Notes: generated by a model not told the origin, from the sequence alone. Counted from the stretch's first letter, positions 7,856-17,583 are shown. The stretch: DNA of 64,000 bases from Candidatus Obscuribacterales bacterium (GCA_019745415.1 JAIETF010000005.1:62001-126000); one strand, 5' to 3'. Made by a program: numbers and translations.

Positions 7856-10800
7856 TTATTCAATAATCACAGTTTCAGTAGAGCTTCGACCAAAAATCTC
7901 ATTTTTGTACATCTCTTCAATTTTTGCAGGTGGTACTCTGTAGCGTCCTAGTGTCGTCGCCAGCATCTTGCATTCGTATTTATAATGACCAGCCCGCAGC
8001 ATAGTACCGAATGCTTCCACCCGATCGTCGCGAAGGTTTTGGTGATCGACCCAATTTGTAATTGCCTGGTCTGACTTTTCAGGACTGTTGTCAATCGTAA
8101 TTAGGTCTTTGGAGTTGCTTGCTTCAGTTCCCGCAGGTAGGGGGATGGTCAAAGCTACATGGTGCCTTTCTCCCGGTGTGGAGAATCGTACTATCGTTTT
8201 TACCCTGGCTCCGGCTTTGATGTGCCAGATTCCTTGTTCGTCTCTGCGGACATCAGCTTTGTCGTCTATTGCCTCAAAGCCGCGCTCTATCCTAAAGCCA
8301 CGGTTGAGCCCGCCTTCACTTTCTTTTGGGGTATAGTCGAGAATGATACGATAGAAGAGCTTGCCTTTGCCGGTTTTTTCCAGTTTTAGATTGATGAAGT
8401 TTTGGTCTTTGAGTTTATTCATCGGCACTCTTATTGAAGCTTGCTTGTTGGTGTTGCCGGCGAAGTTATCTTCGCTAAGCAGATTGTCATTCAACCAGAC
8501 CTGTGTCTGAAAGCGAGGCTCTTGGTTTTCGTAGCTTTTGCAATACTTCAATAAGGCTTGCAAACTGCGGCTACTCTCTTGTGAATTTGCCCATTTGCCA
8601 TTCTTTTTACATTCTTGCAGGGAGTGCACCAGTTTGGCAATTATAGGACTTTGTGGTTGATCTTCCATCAATGACTCTAAGACAACAGCTTCGCTCCTCG
8701 CTTTGCTGAAGAAGAGACAATGATCGAAATCGCTGTAATTATCTTGTAGGACATCTGCACTCGTTGAATTGACTGTGATGCGACTATTGATGAGTTTTCG
8801 CAGGAGCTCTGCTTCGCTCTTACTATTCTTGTCGCCAGCAATTACGGGGAGGAGCCATGCCGCAGCTTCGGTTGAGAGTGTAGTGGCTGTATCTTTGCTT
8901 CTCCATACTTTACCTCTGGTATCTCCTACGGGTCTTCCCATCGGCATGACTTGTGCCAAAAGCGCTTTGGCAGCTTTGCTGTCGGTATCTTTGTTTGCGT
9001 GTCTAACATTGAGAGCGTAGGACAGAAGAGCCACTCTGGATTTTTCATCATATTCGCTCTTGATTTGATTCCGCAGGTTCTTTAAATAGGTGTCAGCGAT
9101 TTCGATTGTGTAACCATTTACGGCATACTTTTGTGCTACTGCCATTTTCAGAGCGCTGATTGCTTGAATTGAGGCGAATGGGCTGCCTTGAGAAGTCTTA
9201 CCATCCCATAGACGGAAGGAACCATCAGGTTCTTGTCGGCTGCAGAGTCGCTCTATATCTCTTCTGATAATTGTTTCTATCCGCCCGTCTCCTTTTTCTT
9301 TGGGCATAAGCAATGCAGAGATTTTGTCATTCATTGAAAGCAGGACCAGTAACCGTGCAGAGATCTGCTCAGTGCAGTCGTAAGGATAGTCTCGTAGATA
9401 CTCAAAAGATCCGGCAAGTTGCTGAATCGCCGAAGCACTGGTGCTCAAGGTTAATCCGCCAAGATGGTCAAGGGCGTCATCCGGTATCACTAGCGGTTCA
9501 ACTCTTGAAAGAGTTTGCAGTTCGGCTTCATTCCCTTCTGCTAGCACTCCGTTTTTAGCAATGGTTTCGTTTTTTTGAGGCAGCAGAATCGGCAAACTGC
9601 ATTCGGTGGCATCGCAATAGGTGTCAGCTGTCATAGCACATTGCAGATGCGCGTTACCTAGAGACATTGCCTTTGCTGGAAAGCGCACTTCCACTCTGTT
9701 ATTGGCAGGAACGAAGACCTCTTTACCTGGGTCGGAAATAGCTAATTTGTCAGAACGAAGAGCGATCTCTACCTTTTGTTCTTTGTCTGATAGATTTTGA
9801 AGTACCATGGATATCTCAGCTTGGTCGCCCAAATTGAGAAAGCGCGGTGGTGATGGCTTTATTGCTATTGGTATTGTGCTTGTTAGACTATCTTCGACTG
9901 CGCCAAATTTGTCTTTAGACCCCGCCACTGCCATAATTCTGTAGCGTGCTATGCTGTCTGGCAGCTTGAATCTTACTTGGGCTTTACCGTTGGCGTCGGT
10001 CTGTATATCTGGCTTGAAGAAAGCCACAGCTGAAAAATTACGACGCAGGTTGCCCGGAGAGAAAGGAAAATTCGGAGACTCTTTTGCTTGGTCTAAAGTT
10101 TTTTCGGTAGGTCTGGCGAGAGCTCCAGAGTTGCGAACAGTAAGCCAGATACCGCGCCTTAGATTTCTTGAATGTCTGCCTTCCGTATAGTTGTAGATAT
10201 TTCCGTAGAAGGCATGAAGTGGATCTTTCAATCTGTAGTCGTTCAAGGTCAGGACTGCTTCGTCGACCACTGCCAGCGCTATCTGACCACCTTGCACCGG
10301 TTTGTTCTGGTCTTTTAGCTCTATATCTATTGTCGTTTCTTTGCCTGGTAGAGTTATTGGTTGGGTCGGCTTTGCGGTCAGGTCTAGGCGGCGCAGCGAA
10401 AGTGGCAGCAGAACGTTCAAATCGCCTTCGCAAAGGGTATCTGCATTCTTAGCCAAAAATAACTTCAGGTGAAAAGATGGAAAGCAATCTTCGGTGATTG
10501 GAATTTTGATTGTTTTTGCAGGACCCTCCATTCTCAGTGGCATGGGCGTCATTTGTCCATTGCTACTGAACAGCAGCCCGTTTGAAGGGTAGACCGATGT
10601 TTGAATTGTTATTTCGGCTACCTCTCCGGGATTGTAAAAGGGTTTGTCGGCAGTTAAGGTGCAAAGCTTTTCGGGTGCATTGAAAGTAGGCTTGGTTAAG
10701 TATGGTTTGATATCAACTATCGTAGATGCTTTTATCTTAGAGGCTTTCTGAATGCTTCCTCTTGAGAGACCCGACCATACTTCAACTTTGATTTTTTCTG

Positions 10801-13795
10801 CTTGAGCGCTTGGTTTGTAGTATATCGTTTCAGCTTTTGTCTTGATGTCTAGAGACTCATGCCTTGTTTCAGTTATGATGCCGCTTTGGTTGTATTCATT
10901 TATTGCCAACTCAACCTTTGTTGGCTGGATTGTGCCTTTTCGATCGACGGCGACTAAATTCAACGGAAGCAATTCGCCGGGCGTGAGCACCTTATTTGGT
11001 GTATTTATGCCGACATAAATGTCGCTTGGATGTGTCACCAAATTTAGTTCTTTTGACCATTCTTGCCGGTTTATATCGGTGACTGTGGCTTTGCAACAAT
11101 AGCTCATTGCTATTTTAGAAGAGTTGGCTAGGGTCTTTATGAGAAGCTTGGATTCGCCCTTTTCGCTGGTTGTGCCCTTAACGGTCTTTGTGATTGCTGT
11201 TAAGTAGTAGTCACTCTCATCTGCAGCTTCTTCTCTAAATACATAATTGTGCCATCCTTCCGGTCTGAAAAAGAGCGGACGACTTTCTACCGTCCATTGC
11301 ACCGGGCTATTTGCCACCAGACCACCGGCAAGATAACTCGCCTTGCTGGTGACTATTGTGTCTTGTCCTTCTGTGATGCTTTCACCGCTCGATGAACTTA
11401 AGTGTATATCTAGATCGTTTTTGCGAAATTCTTCAACTTTCAAGAATAATTGACCAGTGTCATATCCGTATTCGCCTTTTTTCATACTAGTGGGGGTAGT
11501 CGTGAGCAAGTAGTGTCCCAAAGGCAAATCATTCGGTAGCGAAAGCTGAAATGAGAAGCCGCCATGACTGTCTACCATGGCATCGCCTTCTATGTTTTGG
11601 TTATTGCCTGTAAGCTTGTAATGTACAGCTAAACATTTTGCTGGAACCAAGCACTTACCTTGCTTTACTTCTCGAACCCACCCTTTTACAAAGCATTTCT
11701 CACCAGGTCTGTAAACACTTCTGTCTGCAGTCAGGTACCAACTTTTCCGAACCTCGCCTTTATCTAATGCGCTTAGGCATGCTTCGGTCAAGAGGCAAGA
11801 GTCCTCTCCATTTTTGCCAATCAGAGTTTGTATAAATTCAATACGCGGAGGCATCTTGATTGTTGCTATGCCATTTTTGTCTGTGGTTGCTCCAGTTGCA
11901 GTATCACCCAAGGTTAGATAGACTCCTTCGATAGGAGCAGCATCAGATAGCCGGTTGGCGTATACAGTCAGGCAGCTCGATCCACTTGGTGTGAATGAAT
12001 CCAATGCCATATCGGTAATTTGAATCCAGGTATAGTCCACAGCTTTGGAGTCGTGCGGCGAATTGAGAAGTCTTGCTTCCACCAAGAGATGACCGTATTT
12101 GGATTTAAGGCGGTTGGCCAGGTCAAGCTTGATATCTCCGCCTTCTTTACCAACAGAGTAGACATTTTGTGAAAGAACTTTTCCGTATGGCTTTATTGCT
12201 TTGCGAAGGTTGAAATCCTGCCAATCTTTTGCTTGTACCTGGCGAACCGTTACTTTCAGCTTTGCTCCGCCCTGAGCCCAGAAGCTGGGAGTTATCGGAT
12301 TGCCTGGTTGTATAGATTGGAATTCTTTGTTTGCCTTAACTAGAGGACCCAGTTTGCCGGTCTTAATCAGCCCGATGCAGTCATGCCCAAGTTTTTGTCC
12401 AAATTTATCGGTGATGGACTCGCTGAAGGCGACGCTATATTGGCTGAATGCATCGAATTGACCTGATACGATTATTTTATTGCCGCAGAGCTGAACGTTT
12501 TGTTGCGCTAGTGGAGGTGTGACTTTCACCATATCGGCATGGAATGATGACATATCAATCGGATTTGAGAACGAGAAAACTTCACCTTCTATATTTGAGG
12601 TCCCTTCAAGGTCTTTTCTGCTTCTTGCCCTTCCCTTCAGATTAGGGTTGGTAAGGCGCAGCGGACCATAGATTCTTACTTGGTAAGTCTGTTCTGGGGC
12701 GTCTTTGCTTGTCTCTTGAAGCGGCCCCTCTGCCGAAGGAAGGTTTCGGTCAAAGCGAACTGTGGCTATGCAATCTTTTGGTAAGGGTTCAACGGGCTTA
12801 AAGGCAATCCAGTTTTTGCCATTTGCCTGAATACCTAGTTTTTCATTCTTGGACAGTCGAAGGGCGTATGACTTTGAGTTCGCCACAAGAGTAATGTGCT
12901 TGATAAGGTTTTCTGGTTCTATCTCTTGATTAAAGACCGCCCCAAGAGCAGGTTGACAGCCTTGTACTAATTCTAAAGACCCTTCTTGTGGAGATTTTTC
13001 CTGTGGAGACCTTGGCTGGGTCTGGGGATAAAATTGTCTTACTCTGACTGTGGGTGTCTCAATGCTCCACTTGATTGTTTTTGCTAGTTTGCTGCCGTCT
13101 AGCGATACTACCGAATCTGGAATTGTTACTTCATAAGAAGTGGCCTGGGGAAAGCGCTCTTTCTCTGGAATAAAGACCAGGGTTGCTGGGTCTGCCCATT
13201 GCCACTGGCCTGAAGGTTGAGGGGTGAGCTTGATGTACTTTTCGGCATCTGTTGCTGCAATTTGGCCAATAGGTACCATCGGCTTTGAGAAAGTGACGGA
13301 CAGTTGTCTAATTTGTTCTACTTTATCGCGGTGGCTTATATAGATTACTTGCAGTGGTGCCGAATCCGCAGGTTTGGCTAGGGCTTCTTCAGGTGTTTGC
13401 TTTCGTATAGCAGATGATCTTGTCGACTGCTCTTGCGATTTTGTTTTAGCGAGGGCTGGATCAGTCGTTGCTTGATCTTCCTCTCTGTTGTTCGGCAGTG
13501 GCGGCAGCTTGGCAAGAATGGCTTGAACTCGTTCGGCTGATAGCATTTTCGCTGCGTGTGCTGCTCCATCTTTGGATGGGGTTGAGCGATTGACTACAAG
13601 CTGTGAGTTCTTATCTACAGTTTCTGGGTTTAAGTAAAGCTTGAAAGGCTCACGCAGTCGCTTTAGATTGTTTCCTTGATTTTCTGCGCGCTCTGAGGTG
13701 GGTGCTTGGGCCAGCAGGGGACTGCTGGTCGAGAGAAGCAGAAAAGCTAGAAAAAGGCTTGTCAGTCTGGCAGTTTGATTTCGGCTTTTATTCAT
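7856..13795 (-). CDS. Alpha-2-macroglobulin family protein (bacterial, secreted)
   Basis: 1979 aa; N-terminal signal (LTSLFLAFLLLSTSSPLLAQA); MG-domain motifs (TADRSVYRPGEKCFVKGWV, LPDSIARYRIMAVA); thioester motif YPYDCTEQ. Confidence 0.95.
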   Translation of the reverse strand: MNKSRNQTARLTSLFLAFLLLSTSSPLLAQAPTSERAENQGNNLKRLREPFKLYLNPETVDKNSQLVVNRSTPSKDGAAHAAKMLSAERVQAILAKLPPLPNNREEDQATTDPALAKTKSQEQSTRSSAIRKQTPEEALAKPADSAPLQVIYISHRDKVEQIRQLSVTFSKPMVPIGQIAATDAEKYIKLTPQPSGQWQWADPATLVFIPEKERFPQATSYEVTIPDSVVSLDGSKLAKTIKWSIETPTVRVRQFYPQTQPRSPQEKSPQEGSLELVQGCQPALGAVFNQEIEPENLIKHITLVANSKSYALRLSKNEKLGIQANGKNWIAFKPVEPLPKDCIATVRFDRNLPSAEGPLQETSKDAPEQTYQVRIYGPLRLTNPNLKGRARSRKDLEGTSNIEGEVFSFSNPIDMSSFHADMVKVTPPLAQQNVQLCGNKIIVSGQFDAFSQYSVAFSESITDKFGQKLGHDCIGLIKTGKLGPLVKANKEFQSIQPGNPITPSFWAQGGAKLKVTVRQVQAKDWQDFNLRKAIKPYGKVLSQNVYSVGKEGGDIKLDLANRLKSKYGHLLVEARLLNSPHDSKAVDYTWIQITDMALDSFTPSGSSCLTVYANRLSDAAPIEGVYLTLGDTATGATTDKNGIATIKMPPRIEFIQTLIGKNGEDSCLLTEACLSALDKGEVRKSWYLTADRSVYRPGEKCFVKGWVREVKQGKCLVPAKCLAVHYKLTGNNQNIEGDAMVDSHGGFSFQLSLPNDLPLGHYLLTTTPTSMKKGEYGYDTGQLFLKVEEFRKNDLDIHLSSSSGESITEGQDTIVTSKASYLAGGLVANSPVQWTVESRPLFFRPEGWHNYVFREEAADESDYYLTAITKTVKGTTSEKGESKLLIKTLANSSKIAMSYCCKATVTDINRQEWSKELNLVTHPSDIYVGINTPNKVLTPGELLPLNLVAVDRKGTIQPTKVELAINEYNQSGIITETRHESLDIKTKAETIYYKPSAQAEKIKVEVWSGLSRGSIQKASKIKASTIVDIKPYLTKPTFNAPEKLCTLTADKPFYNPGEVAEITIQTSVYPSNGLLFSSNGQMTPMPLRMEGPAKTIKIPITEDCFPSFHLKLFLAKNADTLCEGDLNVLLPLSLRRLDLTAKPTQPITLPGKETTIDIELKDQNKPVQGGQIALAVVDEAVLTLNDYRLKDPLHAFYGNIYNYTEGRHSRNLRRGIWLTVRNSGALARPTEKTLDQAKESPNFPFSPGNLRRNFSAVAFFKPDIQTDANGKAQVRFKLPDSIARYRIMAVAGSKDKFGAVEDSLTSTIPIAIKPSPPRFLNLGDQAEISMVLQNLSDKEQKVEIALRSDKLAISDPGKEVFVPANNRVEVRFPAKAMSLGNAHLQCAMTADTYCDATECSLPILLPQKNETIAKNGVLAEGNEAELQTLSRVEPLVIPDDALDHLGGLTLSTSASAIQQLAGSFEYLRDYPYDCTEQISARLLVLLSMNDKISALLMPKEKGDGRIETIIRRDIERLCSRQEPDGSFRLWDGKTSQGSPFASIQAISALKMAVAQKYAVNGYTIEIADTYLKNLRNQIKSEYDEKSRVALLSYALNVRHANKDTDSKAAKALLAQVMPMGRPVGDTRGKVWRSKDTATTLSTEAAAWLLPVIAGDKNSKSEAELLRKLINSRITVNSTSADVLQDNYSDFDHCLFFSKARSEAVVLESLMEDQPQSPIIAKLVHSLQECKKNGKWANSQESSRSLQALLKYCKSYENQEPRFQTQVWLNDNLLSEDNFAGNTNKQASIRVPMNKLKDQNFINLKLEKTGKGKLFYRIILDYTPKESEGGLNRGFRIERGFEAIDDKADVRRDEQGIWHIKAGARVKTIVRFSTPGERHHVALTIPLPAGTEASNSKDLITIDNSPEKSDQAITNWVDHQNLRDDRVEAFGTMLRAGHYKYECKMLATTLGRYRVPPAKIEEMYKNEIFGRSSTETVIIE

Positions 13796-13796
13796 T

Positions 13797-13844
13797 GAAT
13801 GCTACGGTGAATGTAACGGGGAATGTATCGGAGAGTGCAACGGG
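13797..13844 (-). repeat. Four tandem degenerate 12-bp repeats immediately upstream of the alpha-2-macroglobulin start codon
   Basis: Plus strand: GAATGCTACGGT/GAATGTAACGGG/GAATGTATCGGA/GAGTGCAACGGG; one base separates the array from the CAT start complement at 13793-13795. Confidence 0.9.
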
Positions 13845-14271
13845 ATCTCGACAGCTGTCCTACTTTTCGGTGTTTCAGAGTTGGATGAAGATGGTATCGG
13901 TCACCACAACTTTGTGTCAAGTTGGAGTGAATGTGCTCGGTTTGATGTGCTGGCTTGTCTCTCGAAGGTTAGTTTAAGCCGGCGGCAAATAACAATTTTG
14001 GTAAATGCTGGTATTTAGTGGAAGGACGTGCTAGAGTGTTCTTGAAATTGTCAGGCTGTCTTGCTCTACCTTTGAGTTCTATTGCCGAAGGTTTAGGTGC
14101 AAAGCCACTTTCCGGATATCGATTTTGTCTTCAGTACTTGTGTGCAGTCTTCATATTGCCACTCGTGATTATAAGATAGTGCCGCATCGTTGCATTGTAT
14201 ATTCATCTCTATGACTCTTTCTTCGCCCGCGTTGCGGTCGAAAACATACTTCAATTAAGGTCTACTTTTAA

Positions 14272-14559
14272 ATGCAAAACAATAAACTATTCGTCAGAAA
14301 CCTAGCATTCAGCACTACCGATGGTGAGCTTGGTGGAATCTTCGCCGGGCATGGCGAAGTACTTTCGGCAAGAATGGCTACTGACCGCGAAACCGGCAGA
14401 TCTCGTGGGTTTGGCTTTGTTGAGATGAGCTCACAGGAAGCCGCGCAGAATGCTATCCGCACTTTGGATCAAAGTACGCATAACGGACGCACGCTCTATG
14501 TGGCGATATCAGAGCCGCGTGATCGCAAACCTGCCACTGTTTATGGTAATGGCTGGTAA
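14272..14559 (+). CDS. RRM-domain RNA-binding protein (cyanobacterial Rbp-like)
   Basis: RNP2 KLFVRNLAF and RNP1 RSRGFGFVEM; 95 aa with a single RRM. Confidence 0.93.
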   Translation: MQNNKLFVRNLAFSTTDGELGGIFAGHGEVLSARMATDRETGRSRGFGFVEMSSQEAAQNAIRTLDQSTHNGRTLYVAISEPRDRKPATVYGNGW

Positions 14560-14600
14560 GCAGTAACTGCTTACTGAGCAGTTATTGCTCAATAGCTTAG

Positions 14601-14638
14601 AAAAGCAGAGTGGTTCTATTTAGAACTACTCTGCTTTT
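14601..14638. terminator. Bidirectional rho-independent terminator
   Basis: AAAAGCAGAGTGGTTCT-ATTT-AGAACTACTCTGCTTTT, 17-bp stem with one G/T mismatch, between convergent genes. Confidence 0.85.
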
Positions 14639-15107
14639 AGCTCTCTTCGTCTTCACTTTCGGTCGCAGCAACTGGGAACTTTATTGGAATGGTTACCAGT
14701 GAGATTGATTCTTCCCCTAGTGAGTATTCTACTTCTAGATAGGTGTCGTGAGCGTTTTCAAAGTCCATGCACATGCAGGTCGATTGAACCACGGCGGTAC
14801 CGTGTGTTTGGCCGACGCGCATCTCACAAGGTGTTAGGTGTTTGATTTCATAGCCATATTCAGGAAATCGAGTGATGCAGATAATATCTGAAGATAGTCG
14901 TTCAGTCGCGTCGAAACGTTCCACATGCAGGGAAAGACGTACATTCTCAAGTGAATGAGCCAAATGGCTTTGTCTGCCAATCAGTGGCGTGGGTGTAGCT
15001 GTCAGATGTTTAACGGCGATACCGTTCTGGTGAATACTTAATGGACCATATTTGGTTGGTGTATCCGGCGGCATCGGTACTATTTGTCTGCTAGGTTTCG
15101 ATTTCAT
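14637..15107 (-). CDS. Hypothetical protein (156 aa)
   Basis: ORF with convergent terminator at its 3' end; no family recognised. Confidence 0.65.
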   Translation of the reverse strand: MKSKPSRQIVPMPPDTPTKYGPLSIHQNGIAVKHLTATPTPLIGRQSHLAHSLENVRLSLHVERFDATERLSSDIICITRFPEYGYEIKHLTPCEMRVGQTHGTAVVQSTCMCMDFENAHDTYLEVEYSLGEESISLVTIPIKFPVAATESEDEES

Positions 15108-15130
15108 TATTCCTGTTTACCCTTCTATAC

Positions 15131-15165
15131 CTTTGTACTTCTATTCTTTGTACTTCTATTCTTTG
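15131..15165. repeat. Tandem 15-bp duplication (CTTTGTACTTCTATT x2 plus partial)
   Basis: Exact duplication read directly at 15131-15145 and 15146-15160. Confidence 0.9.
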
Positions 15166-15216
15166 AACTGCTTGAACTTAATTGGTGAATTGGCAAAAGC
15201 TGTTCAATCTTCTTTG

Positions 15217-15235
15217 TCTCTCTCTCTCTCTCTCT
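15217..15235. repeat. Dinucleotide microsatellite (TC)9
   Basis: TCTCTCTCTCTCTCTCTCT read directly. Confidence 0.95.
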
Positions 15236-15264
15236 ACTTACGTGTTGACGTTCCTGAAGAAGAA

Positions 15265-15552
15265 TCATCTTCTTTGATACCACTTCTTTTCTTCCTTCTT
15301 TGGTTCTACTAAGCTCATGGAGAGTTTCCTGCCGTTGATGCTCTCGCCGCTTAGAGCCGATATGGCTTCCTGCGCTTCCAAAATACTGTTCATTTCCACG
15401 AAGGCAAAGCCCCTGCCTTTATCGGTTCTTGGGTCTTTGGGAATCGATAAAGACTTCAGTTTTCCTGCGGTTTTCGAGAACATCTCGCAGATTTGTTCTT
15501 CTTTGGCATCAGTTGATAGATTGCCTATTAATATTTGTGCTTCTTTACTCAT
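15265..15552 (-). CDS. RRM-domain RNA-binding protein
   Basis: RNP2 ILIGNLS and RNP1 KGRGFAFVEM; charged C-terminal tail EPKKEEKKWYQRR. Confidence 0.92.
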   Translation of the reverse strand: MSKEAQILIGNLSTDAKEEQICEMFSKTAGKLKSLSIPKDPRTDKGRGFAFVEMNSILEAQEAISALSGESINGRKLSMSLVEPKKEEKKWYQRR

Positions 15553-15884
15553 CTAACAGCCTCTAGAAATCGAAGATCGTACATCCAGTCTTCACCGGTT
15601 TGGTCACTGAGAACACTAATCATGCCGGTCGACATGAAGGCCATTTTCAAGATTTCCCAGTGATCATCACTAATCTGACCGTACTGGCAGCTCAGTCCGC
15701 CTGATTCCCAAAGTATAGTCACCGACCTGCGGTCTTTTGTTTCCGACAGTACATCATAACTGCCTAGGCGAGTCACTCGTCCGTAATGCCACAGAAAGTC
15801 TCGGCCGACTCGCTCAGCTTGAGCCGTTTCCAGCGCATCAGAATCAGCACGCTGGATGCGGTCGGGGGATTTTTCATTGGACAT
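15549..15884 (-). CDS. Hypothetical protein translationally coupled to the RRM gene
   Basis: 111-aa ORF whose stop overlaps the RRM start (ATGA-type overlap at 15549-15552). Confidence 0.65.
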   Translation of the reverse strand: MSNEKSPDRIQRADSDALETAQAERVGRDFLWHYGRVTRLGSYDVLSETKDRRSVTILWESGGLSCQYGQISDDHWEILKMAFMSTGMISVLSDQTGEDWMYDLRFLEAVR

Positions 15885-16474
15885 AGTTTTCTCCTTATGA
15901 GTAATTGGCGGCGCATCGAAGAAAGTATTGTCTGCTACATCCGGCCTTGGCTGGAGACAATACAGAGCGCATGCGCTTTCAGTGAGTAAATTTTGTGTGA
16001 GTAGAAAAGATCGGGCGCGATCGAATGCAGCTGTCGATTAACTTGGCAGCTGACTATGAGAACTTGAACTCTGGTGCCAATGGCAGCAGCAATATTTGAC
16101 TGAACCGCTATCTCGATAACCTCACGTCGTGGTTCTTACCAGACCGAGTGCAAATAGCGGCTTACTAAGTTGTTACGCTTAACAGAAGGGCGCACATCAC
16201 AATCTTTCTATTAGCATCATAGCACTGTCGGGGACTCTTTGGTTGGCTAATATGGGCGCCCTTCTAGGCAAGGTTGGTCCCTGCACGATATGCGGCTTGA
16301 TTAATATTCGAAGCGGCGGATAAGGCTAGTCGGCGATATGTTCTGAATTGATTGATTTTTGACTTGTTAGTGATTGCGCGTGTCATGTCAGCTTCGTGTC
16401 AACTTGCCTTGCTAGATTACTAGCACAAAGTTCAAACGCGGTGCTTACCGCCTTTTCTATTAGGAGAATTTACT

Positions 16475-16765
16475 ATGCTGGAAAATCGTATGACTACAAG
16501 TGAACCTGATGGTATTCGTCGGCAAAGCGGTGATAACTTTCGCCAACTTGCTATGGCTGAGTGCTGGCCTGGTGGACCGGTAGTTTCCAACCCGGCGGAT
16601 TGCCGCGGAGCAGAAAGAGACACTTGGAGACGGACGCAGGATTCTTTGCCAGACCTTCAGCTGACCAACGGTAATGAAGTGGTTGCCGGAAAGACTCAGA
16701 GAAACAACGGCAATGGCGGTAATGACAACGAGAGAGATTCCTATCTGGATAGATTGTATTCGTAA
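16475..16765 (+). CDS. Small hypothetical protein, paralogue A of a tandem 96-aa pair
   Basis: AGGAG Shine-Dalgarno; 68/96 identities by hand, without gaps, to the ORF at 17293. Confidence 0.88.
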   Translation: MLENRMTTSEPDGIRRQSGDNFRQLAMAECWPGGPVVSNPADCRGAERDTWRRTQDSLPDLQLTNGNEVVAGKTQRNNGNGGNDNERDSYLDRLYS

Positions 16766-16885
16766 TCTGGCTGTCGTGGCGTGAGGGGCGAAGTCTTACG
16801 TCTTGAGCTGCTTCTGGCTTGAAATCAGGCTCATTAAGTTGACTGTTGTCCGTTTGCTGAGATTCTGCTCCAATTATAGTCCTTG

Positions 16886-16917
16886 AATCACCTTGGAGAG
16901 TTATCCAAGGTGATTTT
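16886..16917 (+). terminator. Rho-independent terminator downstream of paralogue A
   Basis: AATCACCTTGGA-GAGTTA-TCCAAGGTGATTTT: perfect 12-bp stem then T run. Confidence 0.75.
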
Positions 16918-17292
16918 GACGTTGTTGCATCCGTGACTTTATTTGCGGCGCACGGGTCACTATCAAATCCGCAATCTATGCTTGGTCATCTAGTGGGAAG
17001 CTTGAAGTGTCGCCAGATAGAACTGCACACGATGAAAGCCGATTTTCGATACGGGTAGTAAAACCGTCACATTTTGGTCACAGCCTAGTCATTTGTCGGT
17101 TAGGTCGGCGAATTATAGTTCGGCTTGAAAGTGGAGCCCCGCTCCGCAGCTGACCTGGTGATTCTTTTCACCCCAAAGTTAAGTGAGTCTGATTTTCTTA
17201 TTAAGGACAAATTTTGAATGAGTCTTTATGCGAAAAGCTAGAGCGAAATTTCTAAGTCGTCCTCTTTTACTTTTCTATTAGGAGAATTTACT

Positions 17293-17583
17293 ATGCTGGA
17301 AAGACATATGAATACAAGTGAGTCTGAAGATATTCTTCCTCAATCAGGTGATAACTTTCACATGGCTGCTCTCGCCGAGTGCTGGCCTGGTGGGCCTGTC
17401 GTTTCCAGTCCCGCAGACTGTCGCGATGTTGATAGGGATAGTTGGAAACGTACACAGGAGTCTTTGCCGGACCTTTCCTTAACCAACGGCATTGAAGTGA
17501 TTGCCGGACATACTGAGAGAAATAATGGTAGTGGAGAATTGCGCAACGAGAGAGATTCCTACCTGGATAGGCTTTATTCTTGA
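17293..17583 (+). CDS. Small hypothetical protein, paralogue B of a tandem 96-aa pair
   Basis: Same length and RBS block as 16475-16765; shared AECWPGGPVVSxPADCR and NERDSYLDRLYS. Confidence 0.88.
   Translation: MLERHMNTSESEDILPQSGDNFHMAALAECWPGGPVVSSPADCRDVDRDSWKRTQESLPDLSLTNGIEVIAGHTERNNGSGELRNERDSYLDRLYS

Noticed and set aside
10038-10433. 131-aa ORF on the minus strand inside alpha-2-macroglobulin
   Set aside because: Out-of-frame, Arg-rich shadow ORF.
13702-13977. 91-aa plus-strand ORF spanning the alpha-2-macroglobulin start
   Set aside because: Antisense at its 5' part and crosses the 12-bp repeat; no coding signature.
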